Shown here: in pieces, positions 60,983 through 64,000 of the stretch | Numbering within the stretch: the stretch's first letter is position 1 | Layout of the letters: every line of letters begins with the position of its first letter | From: Candidatus Gastranaerophilales bacterium | GTDB lineage: Bacteria; Cyanobacteriota; Vampirovibrionia; Gastranaerophilales; Gastranaerophilaceae | Direction: 5' to 3' | Length of the DNA: 64,000 bases | Assembly: GCA_900769355.1 (NCBI GenBank) | Contig: CAAGGG010000023.1 | Coordinates: 1 to 64,000, forward strand | The notes under the pieces: model-generated | The model's database searches: none | What the model saw: the letters and a program-made list of their open reading frames with translations, nothing else | Told to the model about the DNA's origin: nothing | Made by a program: the position numbers and the translations under genes

Positions 60983-61360
60983 TTATTGTATCTTTACTTC
61001 TTTTTGAAAATCATTACATTTTTTATATATTCCTTGAGAGAGTAGCCCTTTAATAACGGTTTTAGCAACGAATTTACCATCTTTGTTTAATTCTTTAAAA
61101 TCAGAGAGGAGTTCAAACTCTTCTCCTGTTAAATCATTTTTGACAGGAGATGGAATATCTGTAAGTCCTAAAAGATAATCTGTAGATACTTCTAACATCT
61201 TAGCGGCATTAATAACTATTGTTGCACTTGGAACATTGTTAGTTCTTAAAAGTGTTGAAATATTTTGTCTGGTACAGCCAAGTTTTTCCGCAGCAAATTG
61301 GCTAGATGGTAAAATCCCTTTTATTTGGCAGTGCTTTTTGTATCTTTCAGTAAATACCAT
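60983..61360 (-). CDS. XRE/CI-like repressor
   Basis: 125 residues from ATG 61360, which follows GAGGAG. The N-terminal Cro/CI-type HTH reads SSQFAAEKLGCTRQNISTLL then NNVPSATIVINAAKMLEVST. LGLTDIPSP leads into a short C-terminal helical region (residues 80-125) rather than a peptidase domain. It faces the recombinase operon across a 138-bp gap containing a strong promoter and a palindromic operator, and so is the likely repressor of that operon. Confidence 0.82.
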   Translation of the reverse strand: MVFTERYKKHCQIKGILPSSQFAAEKLGCTRQNISTLLRTNNVPSATIVINAAKMLEVSTDYLLGLTDIPSPVKNDLTGEEFELLSDFKELNKDGKFVAKTVIKGLLSQGIYKKCNDFQKEVKIQ

Positions 61361-61408
61361 TTTACTCCTCATGTATTAAAAAATATTAAAAAAGTGATTC
61401 TACCCCTA

Positions 61409-61437
61409 TTGACGAGTAAAATATTTTTGACTATAAT
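61409..61437 (+). promoter_or_regulatory. Promoter of the recombinase operon
   Basis: TTGACG (61409-61414), 17-bp spacer, TATAAT (61432-61437): the closest to consensus in the window. It reads toward the small peptide and the recombinase genes. Confidence 0.85.
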
Positions 61438-61443
61438 GTTTGT

Positions 61444-61462
61444 ATGCAAATATCTTTTGCAT
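61444..61462. promoter_or_regulatory. Palindromic operator at the recombinase promoter start
   Basis: ATGCAAA (61444-61450) and TTTGCAT (61456-61462) are perfect arms around TATCT. It sits at about +1 to +19 of the promoter, where a bound repressor would block transcription. The divergent XRE gene is the natural candidate. Confidence 0.75.
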
Positions 61463-61498
61463 AGAGGTAGGCTACACTGAACGTAGCTATACTTAGTT

Positions 61499-61609
61499 AT
61501 GTTGCATTTAAGCCATGACAATATAACCATAAAAGTAAAAGATATTCAACTAAACAATATGTCAGTAAAAAATATTGAACTAAGGCAACTATATGAGGTC
61601 GACATATAG
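61499..61609 (+). CDS. Possible small peptide ahead of the recombinase genes
   Basis: 36 codons from ATG 61499 to TAG 61607-61609. The sequence has two similar halves (VKDIQLNNM and VKNIELRQL). It lies between the operon promoter and the recombinase-like gene. No clear ribosome site precedes it, so it may be a leader peptide or a chance frame. The internal repeat AAAAgATATTcAACTAA / AAAAaATATTgAACTAA could instead be a DNA or RNA element. Confidence 0.3.
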   Translation: MLHLSHDNITIKVKDIQLNNMSVKNIELRQLYEVDI

Positions 61610-61650
61610 GCTTATTTGTATTGTTTCTGTTCGAATTACCAGAGGTATCA

Positions 61651-62142
61651 ATGGCAAAGATTAGTGTTGCAGGATATGTAAAATTAGCAAAATTCTGGGA
61701 GAAACATAAAGAAGATGCTTTGAGTTATCATAAAAAGTTTTTTGAAGATAAGTTTAAAAATTCTTCCGAATTCAACCTAATAGATATTTATATCGACATA
61801 ACCGGTAAAAAAGAAATATACCATCGAGAAGAAATGGTACATTTGTTATCAGATATAAGTTTGCAAAAAGTTGATTGCATATATACACAAACCAAAGCGT
61901 ATCTTGCGGTAAATGTCAAAGAATTTTTTTATTTAATAAAATTCTTATATGAATTAAATGAAAATATAAATATAGTTACGGAGGACAAAGATTACAACAT
62001 AAATACATATATAAATGAAGATTTTCAAAAAGAAGAAATGCTTAAACTTGCCGAGCATTATACAAGTTTAAACCCAAATGATTATTTATCTTGGAAAAAT
62101 AAGATAGAGAGTGCCATAAATAAAATACAAGAAAATAATTAG
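61651..62142 (+). CDS. Serine-recombinase-like protein without catalytic residues
   Basis: 163 residues from ATG 61651 (AGAGG ahead). The fold trace follows the N-terminal domain of serine recombinases: VAGYVKLAKFWEKH where AGYVRVST is expected (the catalytic Ser is absent), YIDITGKKEIYHREEMVHLL for YvDxgxSGxxxxRP..LL, VDCIYTQTKAYLAVNVKEFF where vDxIvv..lsRl.Rn is expected (both Arg absent), and NINIVTEDKDYNINTYI. It has no DNA-binding recombinase domain. It lies 11 bp before the active large serine recombinase. Role as a regulator or directionality factor is inferred. Confidence 0.65.
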   Translation: MAKISVAGYVKLAKFWEKHKEDALSYHKKFFEDKFKNSSEFNLIDIYIDITGKKEIYHREEMVHLLSDISLQKVDCIYTQTKAYLAVNVKEFFYLIKFLYELNENINIVTEDKDYNINTYINEDFQKEEMLKLAEHYTSLNPNDYLSWKNKIESAINKIQENN

Positions 62143-62153
62143 AGGTACATATT

Positions 62154-64000
62154 ATGAAAAATGAATTTACGCCGAACAATGAAATAAATTGGAAACCACA
62201 AGATGCGGATAAAGAAGCTATAAAATATAGTATTCGTACAAGGGTAAGAAATGCAAAAGTAAGTGAAAAAGCAATATTTTTGCCTGCAAAGCCGAAACCA
62301 AGTATTTTGGATAACGATAAAAAAGTTGTTGGTGTATATGCAAGAGTTAGTACAAAAAGCACAGAACAAGTTTCTTCTATTGAAAATCAGACTAAATATT
62401 ATAAAGAAAAAATCAGAAAAAATCCTAATTGGGAAGCTGGGAAAATATATTGTGACGAGGGGAAATCTGGTACTTCAATAAAAAAACGAACAGAGTTTCA
62501 AGAAATGACAAAAGATGCAGGAGATAAAAAGGTTGATTTAATTCTTTGTGCAAGTGTTTCAAGATTTGCGAGAAATGTTTCTGACTGTATAAATGAAGTA
62601 AGAAAGTTAAGAACAACCAACCCATCACACCCTGTTGGTGTATATTTTGAAACAGAAGATATTTATACATTAGATCCTGACAGTTCTCAGAAACTTGCAA
62701 TGCACGCAATGTTCGCAGATTGGGAATCTCAAAATAAAAGTAGAAGAATGATTTTATCTTATGACCAACGAATTTGTACGGGGCAATATCCAGTTGCAGA
62801 TTTGTTAGGCTATCGCCATACAGCAGATGGAGAGCTAATTATTCAAAAAGATGAAGCTATAACCGTAAAATTTATTTTTCTTGCAAGTGCTCTTGGCTAT
62901 TCGTATAAAGAAATTGCAGAAATTCTAACCGAAAAACAAAGACCCACACTTAAAGGAAGAACAAATTGGACAGAAAGTATGGTTAGAAGCATTACAAAAA
63001 ATGAGAGAAGATGGGGAGATTTGCACGCCAGAAAACAAATTGTAATTGATTTGGTTTCAAGAAAAACGACTAAAAACAGAGGAGAACGAGATGCTGCTTA
63101 TGTCCCGGAACATCACGAAGCTATTATATCTCCACAAATCGCCAAAGCCGTTCAATATATTGCCAGCAGCAATAACAAATTAAAAGGCGGATTTTCAGAA
63201 ATAGCAGTTATAAAAAAAGGTGGTTTGAAAGGATTTATAAAAATTTCTCCATATTGGAATGCTATTGATAAAAACTTATTAGAAAATGTTTCAAGAAGTG
63301 CATACAGCGAAGAAGAGTATATTAATCTCCAAAAAGAAGTGAACATATTAACCGGCAAGGAACACTCTAAGATTTCATCATTAGAATTTGCAACATATCA
63401 AGCTCCTTACGGCATATATTTTATGAGCCCAAATACCCCAAATCTAACTCTTAATAAAAAAAGATTAAAATTTAATAACAAATGCTTCGACAAATTAGGA
63501 AATCCTGAGTATGTTGAAATTCTTTATCATCCGTTATTACAAACATTAATTTTAAAAATTTCTAGCAAGGAATCAAAAACAGCATTTAATTGCTTAACTG
63601 CAAAAAAGAATTATTCAAATATTATAACATCTCCTGCATTTTGTAATTCTATTTATAAAACCATGGACTGGATAGAAGAATATGATTTTAAATTTAAAGG
63701 TATTTTTAGGGAACGTGGCAATACAAAATTTTTAGTATTTTCACTAGACGAACCAAGAATATTAACAGGGAAAAAAGATAGTAATTTAAGTGGTAATTCT
63801 ATTAAATACATAAGATACAAAAATAACCAAAATGATCCCCAAATAGAATTAGATACAAATTATTCATTAAGAAAAATACGAAGCAAAATAACGTCAGCAA
63901 TAACTGAAGTAGATATTTCTGCTCAAGGAACTATTGTTGAAAACCCCAAAATAGGTAAAATTCCATCAAAAAATGAAATTCAAAAAGAGTTAGACGAATT
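62154..64000 (+). CDS. Large serine recombinase, runs off the window
   Basis: At least 615 residues with the 3' end outside. An N-terminal extension of about 55 residues is followed by the resolvase catalytic domain: VVGVYARVSTKSTEQVSSIE with nucleophile Ser66, CDEGKSGTSIKKRTEFQEM and CASVSRFARNVSD with both catalytic Arg. A recombinase domain follows (about 230-330: DLLGYRHTADGELIIQKDEA, then YKEIAEILTEKQRP). The C-terminal part is long, and the Cys-rich zinc ribbon typical of the family is not obvious before the edge. It would integrate and excise the element. AGAGG ribosome site; co-transcribed with the preceding gene. Confidence 0.88.
   Translation, partial: MKNEFTPNNEINWKPQDADKEAIKYSIRTRVRNAKVSEKAIFLPAKPKPSILDNDKKVVGVYARVSTKSTEQVSSIENQTKYYKEKIRKNPNWEAGKIYCDEGKSGTSIKKRTEFQEMTKDAGDKKVDLILCASVSRFARNVSDCINEVRKLRTTNPSHPVGVYFETEDIYTLDPDSSQKLAMHAMFADWESQNKSRRMILSYDQRICTGQYPVADLLGYRHTADGELIIQKDEAITVKFIFLASALGYSYKEIAEILTEKQRPTLKGRTNWTESMVRSITKNERRWGDLHARKQIVIDLVSRKTTKNRGERDAAYVPEHHEAIISPQIAKAVQYIASSNNKLKGGFSEIAVIKKGGLKGFIKISPYWNAIDKNLLENVSRSAYSEEEYINLQKEVNILTGKEHSKISSLEFATYQAPYGIYFMSPNTPNLTLNKKRLKFNNKCFDKLGNPEYVEILYHPLLQTLILKISSKESKTAFNCLTAKKNYSNIITSPAFCNSIYKTMDWIEEYDFKFKGIFRERGNTKFLVFSLDEPRILTGKKDSNLSGNSIKYIRYKNNQNDPQIELDTNYSLRKIRSKITSAITEVDISAQGTIVENPKIGKIPSKNEIQKELDE

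Overview
The window comes from an AT-rich, Gram-negative-type bacterium that I would place in the gut Gastranaerophilales (Melainabacteria/Vampirovibrionia), the non-photosynthetic sister group of Cyanobacteria. This is inference. It rests on two pseudopilins with the segment FTLAEVLITLGIIGVVAA, a DUF512 radical SAM protein of a type familiar from Cyanobacteria, a PspA/IM30 protein, a Kdo transferase (so LPS), a DAP-type MurE and the AT-rich codon use. No rRNA gene is present to confirm it.

Bases 1-39030 are mostly housekeeping genes in short operons: yajQ; ftsI-murE-nagA; a PadR regulator with a radical SAM protein; the minus-strand block rpmG-tRNA-Trp-secE-nusG-rplK-rplA; coaD; waaA; a divergent MarR/EmrA/EmrB/TolC-type efflux locus with a palindromic operator between the divergent genes; nadD-yqeK; a degenerate HerA-like protein ending in a Tudor-like domain; def-fmt-aroH; dnaJ-queE; a PurD-like ATP-grasp protein; mtaB; dapA; and secD-secF. 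Among them lie lineage-type hypothetical proteins, two cysteine-protease-like proteins and two pseudopilin genes. Each pilin gene has a run of 9-10 G between its upstream ATG and its pilin domain, which suggests phase variation. The spacers are rich in short hairpin-forming repeats (GTGAATAG-type, CTTAGC-type, TCCGGAGTGACA-type and GTCGGCAT-type).

Bases 39240-56418 form an accessory and defence island between secF and tRNA-Asp. It holds (a) a tight three-gene operon of an SF2 helicase, a J-domain protein and a PspA/IM30 protein; (b) a Mu/Tn7-like transposon with a DDE transposase, an AAA ATPase, a protein carrying only a recombinase core-binding-like domain, and arrays of 11-bp-spaced TTGAAC motifs; (c) an Eco57I-like N6-adenine methylase overlapping a PD-(D/E)XK-like nuclease gene; (d) a 5'-truncated MIT_C-domain gene abutting an excisionase-integrase pair; and (e) a SIR2-HerA anti-phage pair.

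Bases 56576-60077 return to chromosomal genes: a papain-like protein, a small secreted protein, a GH57 branching enzyme and rpsT. From about 60100 to the right edge lies a second mobile element. It has two XRE regulators, the 3' fragment of a tyrosine integrase, a well-formed promoter/operator, a serine-recombinase-like protein that has lost its catalytic residues, and a large serine recombinase that runs off the window.

A recurring signal is a TATAAT-like box ending 6-7 nt before an ATG with no Shine-Dalgarno, as for waaA, nadD, the PurD-like gene, the PadR gene, the helicase and a small secreted protein. This suggests that leaderless transcripts are common in this organism.
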